A DNA stretch of 40,049 nucleotides. It comes from Lachnospiraceae bacterium (GTDB taxonomy: Bacteria > Bacillota > Clostridia > Lachnospirales > Anaerotignaceae). Position numbers and translations under genes: made by a program. The stretch is from assembly GCA_019422065.1 (NCBI GenBank), contig JAHZEA010000020.1, forward strand, positions 1 through 40,049, written 5' to 3'. The notes beneath the pieces were generated by a model. It did no database searches. It was not told the DNA's origin and was given only the letters and a program-made list of their open reading frames with translations. Below, piece by piece: positions 15,394 to 23,508 of the stretch (position 1 is its first letter; each line of letters opens with the position of its first letter).

Positions 15394-16377
15394 TTATTCT
15401 TCTCCGTTAATTATATTATTAAGCTCAATAATAGGCTCATAATCACTCATATCACAGTCTACAAAACGAGCTCCTTCTTTTTTGATTACCTCTGTAAAAT
15501 ACTCCTCATTGTCATAAGATGTAAGGAAATCTTTCAATACCTGTTTTGTATTATCATCAACTGAGCTGGCTATAACCATAGCTTCAGCAGGTATAGCGTC
15601 TGACTCATGAATTATTTTAACATCGTCTTCTGTTGCATTTCCGTTTGCAATTTCTGAAGCAAGTATCTGGTCTGAAATAGGCACTACATCAACATCACCT
15701 TTGATTACTGCCTGAAGACCTGCCTGATGTGAACCTGAAAAGCTTACAGCTTCAAAAAAGTCTCCGTTTGTATGAAGCATATCTGAATTCAAATTGTCAT
15801 CTGGGAAAGCTTTAATAATTTCAGCTGTTGGAACAAGATTGCCTGATGTTGAATCAGGGTCTACAAAAGCAATTGTCTTTCCTTTAATGTCCTCTATTGA
15901 ATTAATATCGCTGTTTGCTGAGTTTGTAACAAGTACTGAATGATAAATAGCTTTTTCAGGGTCACCGTCTTCGGCTTTCATGGCAATAGGCTCAATTCCT
16001 GCTCTTTCAACACCAAGTGCTATAGCTAATGGTCCCATATATGCCATATCTGCCTTACCTGTTCTTAAAGCCTCTATAATAGCGTTGTAATCACTTGCTT
16101 GTATTTCCTCAACTTCACAGCCAAGAACTTCACTAAGGTCATTTGCAAGTCCCATACGCGCATCTGTACTCTGTTCTGTAGATTCATTAGGAGCATAAGC
16201 TATTGTAAAAACTCCGTCTTCGCCACCTGCTGATGCTGTTTCACTCTGCTGAGATGATGATGTTGCTGATGTTTGGGAAGATGAACTTCCATTTGAGCTT
16301 GAACAGCCTGTAGCAAACACTGCTGTTCCTAAAAGTAAAGTCATAGCCAATGCACATATTCTTATATTCTTTTTCAT
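15394..16377 (-). CDS. phnD: PhnD, phosphonate-binding lipoprotein
   Basis: Extracellular solute-binding protein of the importer, 327 residues. A lipoprotein signal peptide ends at ATGC with Cys25 as the lipidation site, followed by a serine-rich linker to about residue 50. PhnD landmarks follow: AYAPNEST, TGKADMAYMGPLAIALG, VDPDSTSGNLVP (phosphonate-binding Ser/Thr loop), SFSGSHQAGLQAV and DVVPISDQIL. The exact phosphonate bound cannot be read from the sequence. AAGGAGAAGGAG precedes the ATG. It lies 37 bases after the alcohol dehydrogenase gene. Confidence 0.95.
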   Translation of the reverse strand: MKKNIRICALAMTLLLGTAVFATGCSSSNGSSSSQTSATSSSQQSETASAGGEDGVFTIAYAPNESTEQSTDARMGLANDLSEVLGCEVEEIQASDYNAIIEALRTGKADMAYMGPLAIALGVERAGIEPIAMKAEDGDPEKAIYHSVLVTNSANSDINSIEDIKGKTIAFVDPDSTSGNLVPTAEIIKAFPDDNLNSDMLHTNGDFFEAVSFSGSHQAGLQAVIKGDVDVVPISDQILASEIANGNATEDDVKIIHESDAIPAEAMVIASSVDDNTKQVLKDFLTSYDNEEYFTEVIKKEGARFVDCDMSDYEPIIELNNIINGEE

Positions 16378-16414
16378 TTTAAAATTCTCCTTCTCCTTAA
16401 ATACTGTACCTGAA

Positions 16415-17545
16415 TTAAGCTTTATATATGCTTTTAAGTATGTCCTCTATAGTATCCGTTGTAATATTTACAGGGTTATTGTCGGCACGGCCTTTTGTTA
16501 TGCCATGCTCTGCCAGATAACTTATATCATTGTAATCAACATTCCATTCCTCAAGGCTTGATGGTATATTGGCACTTTTAAGTATGCCGTGAATTCTTTG
16601 GGAAAGCTCATTTACATTTTTAACTCCCAAAGCTTCCAAAAGAAGTGCAGGATTTTCTGTTTTAGCCTGATTTATTTCAAAAACCGGTGCTAAAAGCATA
16701 CTTACTGCTGTTCCGTGAGGTATGTGGTACTTCATTGTAAGCGGATATGATATTGAGTGACATGCTGTTGTTTTTGTATTGCTAAAAGCCATACCTGCCA
16801 TAAGGCTTCCCTGTGACATATAGATATGTGCTTTTTTATCACCTTTTACAAGTTCATCAATATGGCTCATTATTGTTCTTACGGCATATAATGCAATACC
16901 TTTTGAAACAACGTTTGAACCATTTGCCCAGTAGCTTTCAACGGCATGAGCTACAGCATCAAGAGCAGATGATACAGCAAGGCTTACAGGCATTCCCTCT
17001 GTAAGATTTGGGTCTACAATGGCTGCGTATGCGTAATTTTTTTGAGATTCAACAGACATTTTTACACCTTTTTCAGGGTCCCATATTGTAGCCCAGCAAG
17101 TTACCTCGCTTCCTGTTCCGGCTGTAGTAGGCACGCCTATCCATTTTGAAATAGGTGCCTTATATTTTTTTTGGCTTATAATATTTCTTAATTCATCAAC
17201 AGTAGATATCTCACTGCCGTATATACAGCAAAGTGATTTTCCTACATCCATTACACTTCCGCCGCCAACAGCTATTATTACATTAGGTGAAAAGCTTTTT
17301 GTTTGGCTGTAAACATTAAAAAGCTGTTCAACAGTTGGATTTGATTCATTAAAACAAATTGATTTTACTTTATGTTCTTCTGATTTAACCAGATTTTTAA
17401 ATACTTCTATTTCAAGAACATTTTCGTTCCATATAATTAAAAGAATATTTTTCGTTTCAGAAGAAATTTCATTTATAATGCGAGGTATTTCGTTTACAGC
17501 GCCTTCTGACTGAATTGTATGTACGGGGTTATAAAAAAGATTCAA
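16415..17545 (-). CDS. Iron-containing (group III) alcohol dehydrogenase, phosphonoacetaldehyde reductase-like
   Basis: A 376-residue NAD(P)- and metal-dependent alcohol dehydrogenase. The nucleotide loop is AVGGGSVMDVGK. The metal ligands are the Asp and His of DAVAHAVES plus the His of TTACHSISY and of IPHGTAVS. The segment TTAGTGSEVTCWATIWD resembles FomC/PhpC-type enzymes that interconvert phosphonoacetaldehyde and 2-hydroxyethylphosphonate, and the location between phnX and phnD supports a phosphonate substrate. Alternatives are reduction of acetaldehyde released by PhnX, or another alcohol. The start is TTG at 17545, directly after the phnX stop, with GGAGG eight bases upstream. The subfamily assignment is from memory of motifs, not a search. 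Confidence 0.75.
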   Translation of the reverse strand: MNLFYNPVHTIQSEGAVNEIPRIINEISSETKNILLIIWNENVLEIEVFKNLVKSEEHKVKSICFNESNPTVEQLFNVYSQTKSFSPNVIIAVGGGSVMDVGKSLCCIYGSEISTVDELRNIISQKKYKAPISKWIGVPTTAGTGSEVTCWATIWDPEKGVKMSVESQKNYAYAAIVDPNLTEGMPVSLAVSSALDAVAHAVESYWANGSNVVSKGIALYAVRTIMSHIDELVKGDKKAHIYMSQGSLMAGMAFSNTKTTACHSISYPLTMKYHIPHGTAVSMLLAPVFEINQAKTENPALLLEALGVKNVNELSQRIHGILKSANIPSSLEEWNVDYNDISYLAEHGITKGRADNNPVNITTDTIEDILKSIYKA

Positions 17546-18355
17546 TTACATTTCCTCCCCGCTTAATGTTTTATTTATTTTATCAATAACAGTTGGAAGT
17601 TCCGTAATGTTGTCTATAACAAAGTCAGCACCAGCCGCAATATATTTTTCTTTAGCTTTTTCTTTTCTGTTTTCAATTTCTGTTTTGTCGGCTGTATTAT
17701 ATTCGTCTTCAGTGTAGCCAAGTATATTTGAACCTGTTAATATACCAACACTCCATGCGCCTGCATTTTTTCCTTCATAAATATCAGTTACTGTGTCACC
17801 GACTTTTACAACTGTTTCAGGCGGATAAACATTAAAACGCTTCATGCACTCATAAAGCATAAAAGGTGTTGGTCTTCCTATACCTGTTACATCAGGTGTA
17901 ACAACACAATCCGGCTCATAACCAAGTTTTGCAGCAGATGGTGTAACATGTGTCATCATTTCAGATGTATAACCGGTTGTTGATGCTATAATAATATTTC
18001 TGTTTTTAAGAGTATTTACAGTTTCGCAAACACCTTTAATAGGTTTGCTGTATTCAGATACAACATTTCTTAATTTATCTTCAAATTTTATATAAAGGTC
18101 ATTAACATCGTCTTCTGTCCAGTTTCTGTTATATTTTTCTTTCCACTGTTTAGTTGCAGTTTCAAGATTGAGAAGTGTGCGAATATGAGCTTTCTTCTCC
18201 ATACCCATAGGACCGTTTATTTCATTTCTTGTAAGATTAATTCCTGCTTCTTTAAATACAAGTTCAAAAACTACCATAGGTGCTGATGAGCCATAGTCAA
18301 CTGTTGTTCCGGCCCAATCAAAAACAACCATTTTTACTTTTTTATTTAATTCCAT
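17546..18355 (-). CDS. phnX: PhnX, phosphonoacetaldehyde hydrolase
   Basis: A HAD-superfamily enzyme cleaving the C-P bond of phosphonoacetaldehyde to acetaldehyde and phosphate. The N-terminal motif VVFDWAGTTVDYGS carries the catalytic Asp; the Schiff-base lysine is expected in the cap segment MGMEKKAHIRTLL; VKVGDTVTDIYEGKNAGAWSVGI is the C-terminal HAD motif. The 269-residue length is normal. AAGGAG precedes the ATG. It is the first gene of the operon, transcribed from the promoter at 18428-18456, divergent from the DeoR regulator. The usual partner PhnW (2-aminoethylphosphonate aminotransferase) is absent from the operon. Confidence 0.95.
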   Translation of the reverse strand: MELNKKVKMVVFDWAGTTVDYGSSAPMVVFELVFKEAGINLTRNEINGPMGMEKKAHIRTLLNLETATKQWKEKYNRNWTEDDVNDLYIKFEDKLRNVVSEYSKPIKGVCETVNTLKNRNIIIASTTGYTSEMMTHVTPSAAKLGYEPDCVVTPDVTGIGRPTPFMLYECMKRFNVYPPETVVKVGDTVTDIYEGKNAGAWSVGILTGSNILGYTEDEYNTADKTEIENRKEKAKEKYIAAGADFVIDNITELPTVIDKINKTLSGEEM

Positions 18356-18427
18356 AACTATCTCCTTATTTGCTTTATTTTACTGTTTTAAATTTTATAT
18401 TTGCTGTTTTTTGCTGTTTATGATGAA

Positions 18428-18467
18428 ATAATATATTTTTTATGCCGCAAATACAAGCATAAATAAG
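18428..18467 (-). promoter_or_regulatory. Promoter of the phosphonate operon with flanking repeat
   Basis: TTGTAT (18456-18451) and TATTAT (18433-18428) are spaced by exactly 17 bases on the minus strand. A ten-base sequence CATAAATAAG (18458-18467, plus-strand reading) abuts the -35. The same ten bases recur at 18572-18581 next to the regulator's promoter, so they may be operator half-sites for the DeoR protein. Confidence 0.55.
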
Positions 18468-18571
18468 TAAACTCTTTGTTAAATAAAATGTAAATAAAAA
18501 TTCTAAATGTTAAATTTAAACAAAATAAACTAAAACCGTATTTTCTTAATAAAGTTTTTACATTTTACTAA

Positions 18572-18612
18572 CATAAATAAGCCTGTCTAAAAAAAATAAG
18601 TTTTGGTATAAT
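18572..18612 (+). promoter_or_regulatory. Promoter region of the DeoR-type regulator
   Basis: A perfect TATAAT lies at 18607-18612, 40 bases before the start codon. The -35 is poor, which suggests the promoter depends on an activator or is weak. The repeat CATAAATAAG at 18572-18581 ends just upstream of the -35 position, mirroring the copy beside the phosphonate promoter. Confidence 0.5.
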
Positions 18613-18651
18613 TATTGTTAGTGCAGAATTTAATTGGGAGATGGAAATTGA

Positions 18652-19410
18652 ATGCTTTATAATGAAAGAGTGGAATTGATACTTCAGCAGGCACAGCTTT
18701 TAGGTACAGTTAAAATAAGCGATTTAACAGAGCTGTTGGGTGTTTCGGTTGATACTGTACGTCGTGATTTAAAAACAATGGAGCAAAACGGATTAATAAA
18801 GTGCATACGCGGCGGAGCATGTTTGCCGGAAACAGTATCGTCCATATCAAATTTTACAGGACGGGAAATAATACATATTGACCTTAAAAGAGAAGCGGCA
18901 CGAAAGGCCCTTAAATACATTAAACAGGATTCTATAATTGCGCTTAATTCCGGCACAACAAATACTATACTTGCTCAGGAACTGGCTTTTAGGAAAGAAA
19001 AATTTACTGTTATTACAAATAATTTGGCTGCTATGAATATTTTAATGAGCAACCCAATGATTAATATAATAGCTATAGGTGGAGCTGTAGACATTATGGA
19101 AAAATCCACATATGGTACTGTATGCGAAACAGAATTCAGTAAGTATCACCCTGATATAGCTTTTCTTTCAATAAATGCTGTTAATTATAAAGATGGATTT
19201 ACAGATTTCAGATTTCAGGAAGTTGGTATTATACAGCTTTTATCTCAAAGAGCCAAAAAAGTTATTGCCGTTATGGATTCCAGCAAGCTTGGAAAATGCT
19301 CAAAAATGAATGTTCTTTCAATAGATAAAGTAGATATTTTATTAATGGATAACCATGTTTCTCAAAGTTTAAAGGAAGAATATAGAGATAAAGGAGTAAA
19401 TATAGAATAA
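18652..19410 (+). CDS. DeoR-family transcriptional regulator of the phosphonate operon
   Basis: A 252-residue DeoR/GlpR protein. The N-terminal HTH spans about residues 1-56 (VKISDLTELLGVSVDTVRRDL ... IRGGACLP), and the sugar-phosphate-isomerase-like sensor domain follows (ALNSGTTNTILAQEL; TVITNNLAAMNIL; IAIGGAVD; VMDSSKLGK). DeoR proteins usually sense phosphorylated intermediates, so phosphonoacetaldehyde or a related phosphonate is a reasonable ligand guess. It is divergent from phnX across a 296-base intergenic region. The start ATG has GGGAG about 11 bases upstream. Confidence 0.93.
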   Translation: MLYNERVELILQQAQLLGTVKISDLTELLGVSVDTVRRDLKTMEQNGLIKCIRGGACLPETVSSISNFTGREIIHIDLKREAARKALKYIKQDSIIALNSGTTNTILAQELAFRKEKFTVITNNLAAMNILMSNPMINIIAIGGAVDIMEKSTYGTVCETEFSKYHPDIAFLSINAVNYKDGFTDFRFQEVGIIQLLSQRAKKVIAVMDSSKLGKCSKMNVLSIDKVDILLMDNHVSQSLKEEYRDKGVNIE

Positions 19411-19499
19411 TTATTAACATGAAACAAACAATAAAACAGTTTTTTATGTCAATAGAAAACGGAAAATGATAAAAATAACTAAATACTGAGGCAAAACTC

Positions 19500-19528
19500 G
19501 GTGTTGTTAAATATGGCAACACCTTTTT
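19500..19528 (+). terminator. Intrinsic terminator of the DeoR-type gene
   Basis: GGTGTTG (19500-19506) and CAACACC (19517-19523) pair perfectly around a ten-base loop and are followed by TTTTT on the plus strand. Confidence 0.85.
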
Positions 19529-19555
19529 GTTATTGGTGAAAAAATCACTCTATTC

Positions 19556-19584
19556 AAAGAAAAGCACCTGCATAAGCAGGTGCT
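19556..19584 (-). terminator. Intrinsic terminator of the secreted protein gene
   Basis: AGCACCTGC and GCAGGTGCT (19563-19571, 19576-19584) pair perfectly around a four-base loop and are followed on the minus strand by TTTTC. The stop of the secreted protein lies 65 bases upstream. Confidence 0.82.
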
Positions 19585-19648
19585 ATAACGTTATACCAAA
19601 TCATTAAAAATCCATCTTTTCATTAAATGACTGTAAATACTTGTCTGC

Positions 19649-20506
19649 TTAAATCTTTATAAACCAATAAACAGAGCCATTATCAAAATTCCATCTAAGT
19701 TCTCCGCTAGAACAAAGCTTAAGTGTTGCCCCGTTATTTGGAGTTAAAATACATACATCTATACTGCCATCTGCATATATAACAGGTTCCCATGTAAAAC
19801 TAATGTCACTTATGTATCCTGTATGATTAGTTTCAAAATGAAGGTCTGTATCCTGAAAAAGATAACTGTATCCATACTGTACGTATGAAGGTATGGCTGT
19901 TTCTTCTCCTGTTTCCCCATCCCTTACATAATTAAGTCGCCATGTTCCAGGAAATATACCTGTATAAATGGTTGGATATTGTGGTGTACTTCTCATTTCC
20001 AATCCATTGCTTACCCATATCTTCACACATTTTATATCTTCAACCCATTCATATGATACATTATCAAGATAAGCTAAATCTTTTACCTTAATAAGTATTT
20101 CTTCACCACCAGAACCATAGGCTTCAACATAATTTCCATTTATGCATACTTTTACATCTGTTTCATCAAAAATCCAACATGGCTTACCAACATTTAATGG
20201 AGCCGGAATATAAGTATTAACAGGATTTATAGTCTTTTCTCCGCTGAGTTCTAAAATTGTAGTTTTAGAAGTTTCATCCCATGTCGTTTTAAATCCGTAT
20301 TTTTTTAATTGTTGTATATTTACGTACATATCCCCTTTGTAATTTGTTGATGGTATAGCATAATGATTTATATATACAACTATATCCGAATAAACACTAT
20401 TTCCAACAGAATCCCCTGCCTTAGCAAAAACGCTTACTGACATAAGCATTATTACTGCTATAAAAACAACAATTCCACCAATAATCTTACTATTTTTAAC
20501 TCTCAT
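19649..20506 (-). CDS. Secreted protein with stalk-like (copper amine oxidase N-like) segment
   Basis: A 285-residue exported protein. A signal peptide (MRVKNSK, then a hydrophobic run IIGGIVVFIAVIMLMSVSVF and AKAG) would be cleaved near residue 30. A stretch DIVVYINHYAIPSTNYKGDMYVNIQQLKKYGF resembles the beta-rich stalk repeats of copper amine oxidase N-like domains, and a second similar module (VKVCINGNYVEAYG ... ILIKVKDLAYLD) follows at about 120-160. The C-terminal half (from about 175) is beta-rich with many aromatic residues and no recognised family. The ATG at 20506 has AAGGGGG; a longer GTG start lacks support. It is monocistronic, with promoter and terminator, so probably a surface-associated protein of unknown role. 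Confidence 0.7.
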   Translation of the reverse strand: MRVKNSKIIGGIVVFIAVIMLMSVSVFAKAGDSVGNSVYSDIVVYINHYAIPSTNYKGDMYVNIQQLKKYGFKTTWDETSKTTILELSGEKTINPVNTYIPAPLNVGKPCWIFDETDVKVCINGNYVEAYGSGGEEILIKVKDLAYLDNVSYEWVEDIKCVKIWVSNGLEMRSTPQYPTIYTGIFPGTWRLNYVRDGETGEETAIPSYVQYGYSYLFQDTDLHFETNHTGYISDISFTWEPVIYADGSIDVCILTPNNGATLKLCSSGELRWNFDNGSVYWFIKI

Positions 20507-20549
20507 CTGTTTCAACCCCCTTAAAAAATTCACAAATATTTATATAAAT

Positions 20550-20578
20550 ATTGTATCATTATTGAATTTTTTATTCAA
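20550..20578 (-). promoter_or_regulatory. Promoter of the secreted protein gene
   Basis: TTGAAT (20578-20573) and TACAAT (20555-20550) are separated by 17 bases on the minus strand, 44 bases before the start codon. The spacer overlaps an ATTGAAT/ATTCAAT dyad. The rest of 20579-20866 is AT-rich DNA in which I see no gene. Confidence 0.62.
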
Positions 20579-20866
20579 TTGTGATTATGCTTTATATATT
20601 ATATTGACCAAATAATTCTTTTTAGTTTCTTTTATTAATATATAATTTCTAAATTCTTAATTTTTAGCTTTGAAAGCAGTTATATTTAGAATAAATTCTG
20701 CTGTTTATAAGCCATTTATCAAGCTTAAGTGATTTTGCTTTCATAATTAATGAGTTTTAGTAATCGTTTCTCATATTATAAAACTTTATTACTGTTATCA
20801 ATATAATACCATCTATGCCAAAACATTTCGTTCTGTTTTCGTGTTATATGGTGATGTTATGTGTAC

Positions 20867-20894
20867 TTGATTCTTATTTCATATATAGTATAAT
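20867..20894 (+). promoter_or_regulatory. Promoter of the esterase gene
   Basis: TTGATT (20867-20872) and a perfect TATAAT (20889-20894) are separated by 16 bases, 41 bases before the ATG. Confidence 0.65.
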
Positions 20895-20935
20895 TTTCTT
20901 AAAATGAAATATAAAGAAAGGAATGTGCAATATTA

Positions 20936-21610
20936 ATGACTTCTTTTACAATAGAAAATAAAACTGTTAATATATTCCCAAGTGCAGAGCCTGACAAACC
21001 TGTGGTATATCTTAATACATTCAGCCACGAGGGAGAACAGGTGTTTCAGAAATTGCAGGCCTCAAACTGCCCAGATTTTACGCTGGTGGAAATAAGCAAT
21101 TTGGAATGGAATCACGATATGGCGCCTTGGGACATTCCACCTATTTTTGAAAATTCAACTCCTTGCAGTGGTGGGGCAAACGACTATATTAAACTTTTAC
21201 TTGAAAAAATTATTCCACAAGCAGAAAATGAAATTAACGGCCAACCAGATTGGCGTGGAATTGCCGGTTATTCCCTTGCCGGACTGTTCGCTGTATATGT
21301 TATTTATCATACTGATATATTTTCACATATCGCCAGTATTTCCGGTTCTCTGTGGTTCCCTGGAATTAAGGAATATATATTTTCTAATGAGTTAAAAAGA
21401 AAACCTAGCCATTTCTATTTTTCTCTTGGTGACAAAGAATGCAAAACACGTAATAAATTTCTTAAATGTGTTCAGCAAAACACTGAAGAAATCGTACGAT
21501 TTTACAAAGATAAAGGAATTGACACTATATTTCAAATTAATCCCGGTAACCACTATAAAAATGCGGTGGAACGCAGTGCTGCTGGTATTATGTGGCTTTT
21601 GAACAAATAA
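20936..21610 (+). CDS. Putative alpha/beta-hydrolase esterase
   Basis: A 224-residue cytoplasmic esterase of the PF00756-like type. The nucleophile elbow GYSLAG (near residue 117) gives the serine. The acid residue is probably in the FSLGDKE strand, and the histidine is in NPGNHYKNAVERSAAGIMWLL. It is shorter than enterochelin esterase (about 400) and lacks a signal peptide, so it resembles small IroE-like or general carboxylesterases; the substrate is unknown. The ATG at 20936 is used; AAAGGA lies about 13 bases upstream, slightly far. It is monocistronic between a clear promoter and a bidirectional terminator. Confidence 0.85.
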   Translation: MTSFTIENKTVNIFPSAEPDKPVVYLNTFSHEGEQVFQKLQASNCPDFTLVEISNLEWNHDMAPWDIPPIFENSTPCSGGANDYIKLLLEKIIPQAENEINGQPDWRGIAGYSLAGLFAVYVIYHTDIFSHIASISGSLWFPGIKEYIFSNELKRKPSHFYFSLGDKECKTRNKFLKCVQQNTEEIVRFYKDKGIDTIFQINPGNHYKNAVERSAAGIMWLLNK

Positions 21611-21821
21611 TACTAATTCATATGAAATACATAGCATATATGAGTTTTTAAGTCGTTATAAAAACCTAGAATTCTGCCATCTAATCATTATAAATGTCTG
21701 TCACTTTTATCAGTAACAAATAAATACTTAATATTGTTTTTCAATATATTATTTATATTTTTTAATCTTATTTTCTTCAATATTTCCATGAATTATAAAT
21801 ACACAACAATATAAAAAATTG

Positions 21822-21854
21822 AAAACCCTGAATTCAAATAAAATTCAGGGTTTT
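21822..21854. terminator. Bidirectional terminator between esterase and rtcB
   Basis: AAAACCCTGAATT (21822-21834) and AATTCAGGGTTTT (21842-21854) form a perfect 13-base stem with a seven-base loop, with A and T runs on either side, so it can stop both converging transcripts. Nothing else is apparent in 21611-21961. Confidence 0.88.
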
Positions 21855-21961
21855 AGTAATATTAAATAACTATGATATATTTTTTACTTTTCTTGTTAAA
21901 TTCATAATCTAAATTTTTGTAATATGAAATTATATAGGAATCATTTAATGTCCCTTCTCTA

Positions 21962-23170
21962 TCAATCATCATCTCCTGCTTTGAAATTGTAAATAGGTCG
22001 AATAATTTTCACCACTTCAGCTGTAGGGCCAATGTTATCCAAAATATCCTGCATATCTTTATAAGCCATAGGACACTCATCTAAAGTTGCCTTGCTGACA
22101 GAAGTAGTATAAACTTCTGTCATTTGTTTCTTAAACTCAGAAACTGTAAAAGACTGTTTTGCTTCTCCTCTGCTCATGAGCCTTCCGGCCCCATGGGGTG
22201 CAGAATAATTCCAGTCTTTATTTCCTTTTCCAATACAAATCAAACTGCCGTCACGCATATTGATGGGAATAAGAAGTTGTTCCCCTGCTTTAGCGGAGAC
22301 TGCCCCTTTTCGCAATATCATTTGCTCTGTGTCGATGTAGTTATGAATAGTAGTAAACTGTTCTTCTACATGGAGCTTCATTCCCTTAATGATTTCATCC
22401 ATAATCGCCTGACGATTGAGCATTGCAAAATGCTGAACAATCTTCATATCATGTATATACTGTTCAAATAGTTCTCCGCTTACATAGGCAAGAGGTCTTG
22501 GAATATTGGTCTGCTTCAGGTTCTTTACACGCTTGATTTCTTTTTGAATTTCTTTCTCACGACCATCTGCTTTCATTTGTGCCACAAGCTGTTCTAAAGA
22601 AGCGTCATCGGTGTGATTCAATACTTTGTAGCCTTCCTCCTGATAGTACTTTGCTACTTCTACACCCAAATGTCTGCTGCCGGAATGCACCACAACATAA
22701 AGATTCCCTTTATCATCTTGGTCAACTTCAATAAAATGGTTTCCGCCGCCCAAAGTACCAATGCTTTTTTCAGCACGAGGAATATCAATATATTTTGCAC
22801 AATATAATTCAGACAAGTCAATGTCGTTCAAATACTTATGCGCCTTTTCGCGAATAGAAAAACCAGATGGTATTTTCTGATAAATCAATTTATCTAATTT
22901 TTGCAGTTCTATATGCGATTCACGTATGCGGATAGTTTCCATACCACAGCCAATATCTACACCTACAAGATTGGGCACCACTTTATCCTGAATGGTCATG
23001 GTTGTACCAATGGTGCATCCTGCCCCGGCATGAATATCAGGCATCAATCGAATACGGCTGCCTGTTGTAAATTCCTGATTGCACAATTCTTGTACTTGTG
23101 CAATTGAAGCACTGTCTACAATATCCGTAAATATTTTTGCTTTGTTATATTTTCCTTTAATTTCAATCAT
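21962..23170 (-). CDS. rtcB: RtcB-family RNA ligase
   Basis: GTP- and manganese-dependent ligase joining RNA 2',3'-cyclic phosphate or 3'-phosphate ends to 5'-hydroxyl ends, used in RNA repair. Landmarks are MPDIHAGAGCTIGTTM, VGVDIGCGMET (metal-binding Asp and Cys), GTLGGGNHFIEVD, VVVHSGSRHLG, and the C-terminal YSAPHGAGRLMSRGEAK with the His that accepts GMP. The length is 402 residues, as in compact bacterial RtcB. The frame opens at a GTG at 23182, but the ATG at 23170 has GAGGA at proper spacing. No rtcA or archease gene is adjacent; it appears to be a solitary gene. Confidence 0.95.
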   Translation of the reverse strand: MIEIKGKYNKAKIFTDIVDSASIAQVQELCNQEFTTGSRIRLMPDIHAGAGCTIGTTMTIQDKVVPNLVGVDIGCGMETIRIRESHIELQKLDKLIYQKIPSGFSIREKAHKYLNDIDLSELYCAKYIDIPRAEKSIGTLGGGNHFIEVDQDDKGNLYVVVHSGSRHLGVEVAKYYQEEGYKVLNHTDDASLEQLVAQMKADGREKEIQKEIKRVKNLKQTNIPRPLAYVSGELFEQYIHDMKIVQHFAMLNRQAIMDEIIKGMKLHVEEQFTTIHNYIDTEQMILRKGAVSAKAGEQLLIPINMRDGSLICIGKGNKDWNYSAPHGAGRLMSRGEAKQSFTVSEFKKQMTEVYTTSVSKATLDECPMAYKDMQDILDNIGPTAEVVKIIRPIYNFKAGDDD

Positions 23171-23196
23171 AAATTTCCTCACAACTCTTTATTGTA

Positions 23197-23394
23197 TTAT
23201 ATAATTTCATACAGCAAAGCGGCGCCATTGACAACTTTTTTTCTAAACGAGGATAAAATGTTTCCAATCCTTTTTATACTGCTTCCACCGACAAATCTTA
23301 GCATTGAGAAATATCCTCTGCAAGCTCTGAGATGTTCTGTCTGTGGCACGTAAAAGGGTCTGTCTATGTTCAGTTCTATCTCAATTCTAATATA
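23197..23394 (-). pseudogene. Short open frame, possible gene remnant
   Basis: A 65-codon frame between two stops, without a usable start, reads among others DRPFYVPQTEHLRACRG, then YFSMLRFVGGSSIKRIG and NGAALLYEII. It contains protein-like composition and higher GC than the flanks, matching the neighbouring gene at 23509. I do not recognise the family; a chance open frame is possible. The rest of 23395-23508 shows no gene. Confidence 0.25.
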
Positions 23395-23508
23395 TCAGTC
23401 ACAAATAACCACATATATGGCACCTGAGCAGTTATAGCCATGCAGTTACTGCTGTTAATTGTTTTTTATCAGATAAAAATATGGAATAAGTGACATGATG
23501 ATTTTTCC

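Noticed and set aside
18481..18560. AT-rich repeats resembling a CRISPR or origin DnaA-box cluster
   Set aside because: No regular repeat-spacer spacing and no TTATCCACA-type boxes; the similarity comes from base composition.
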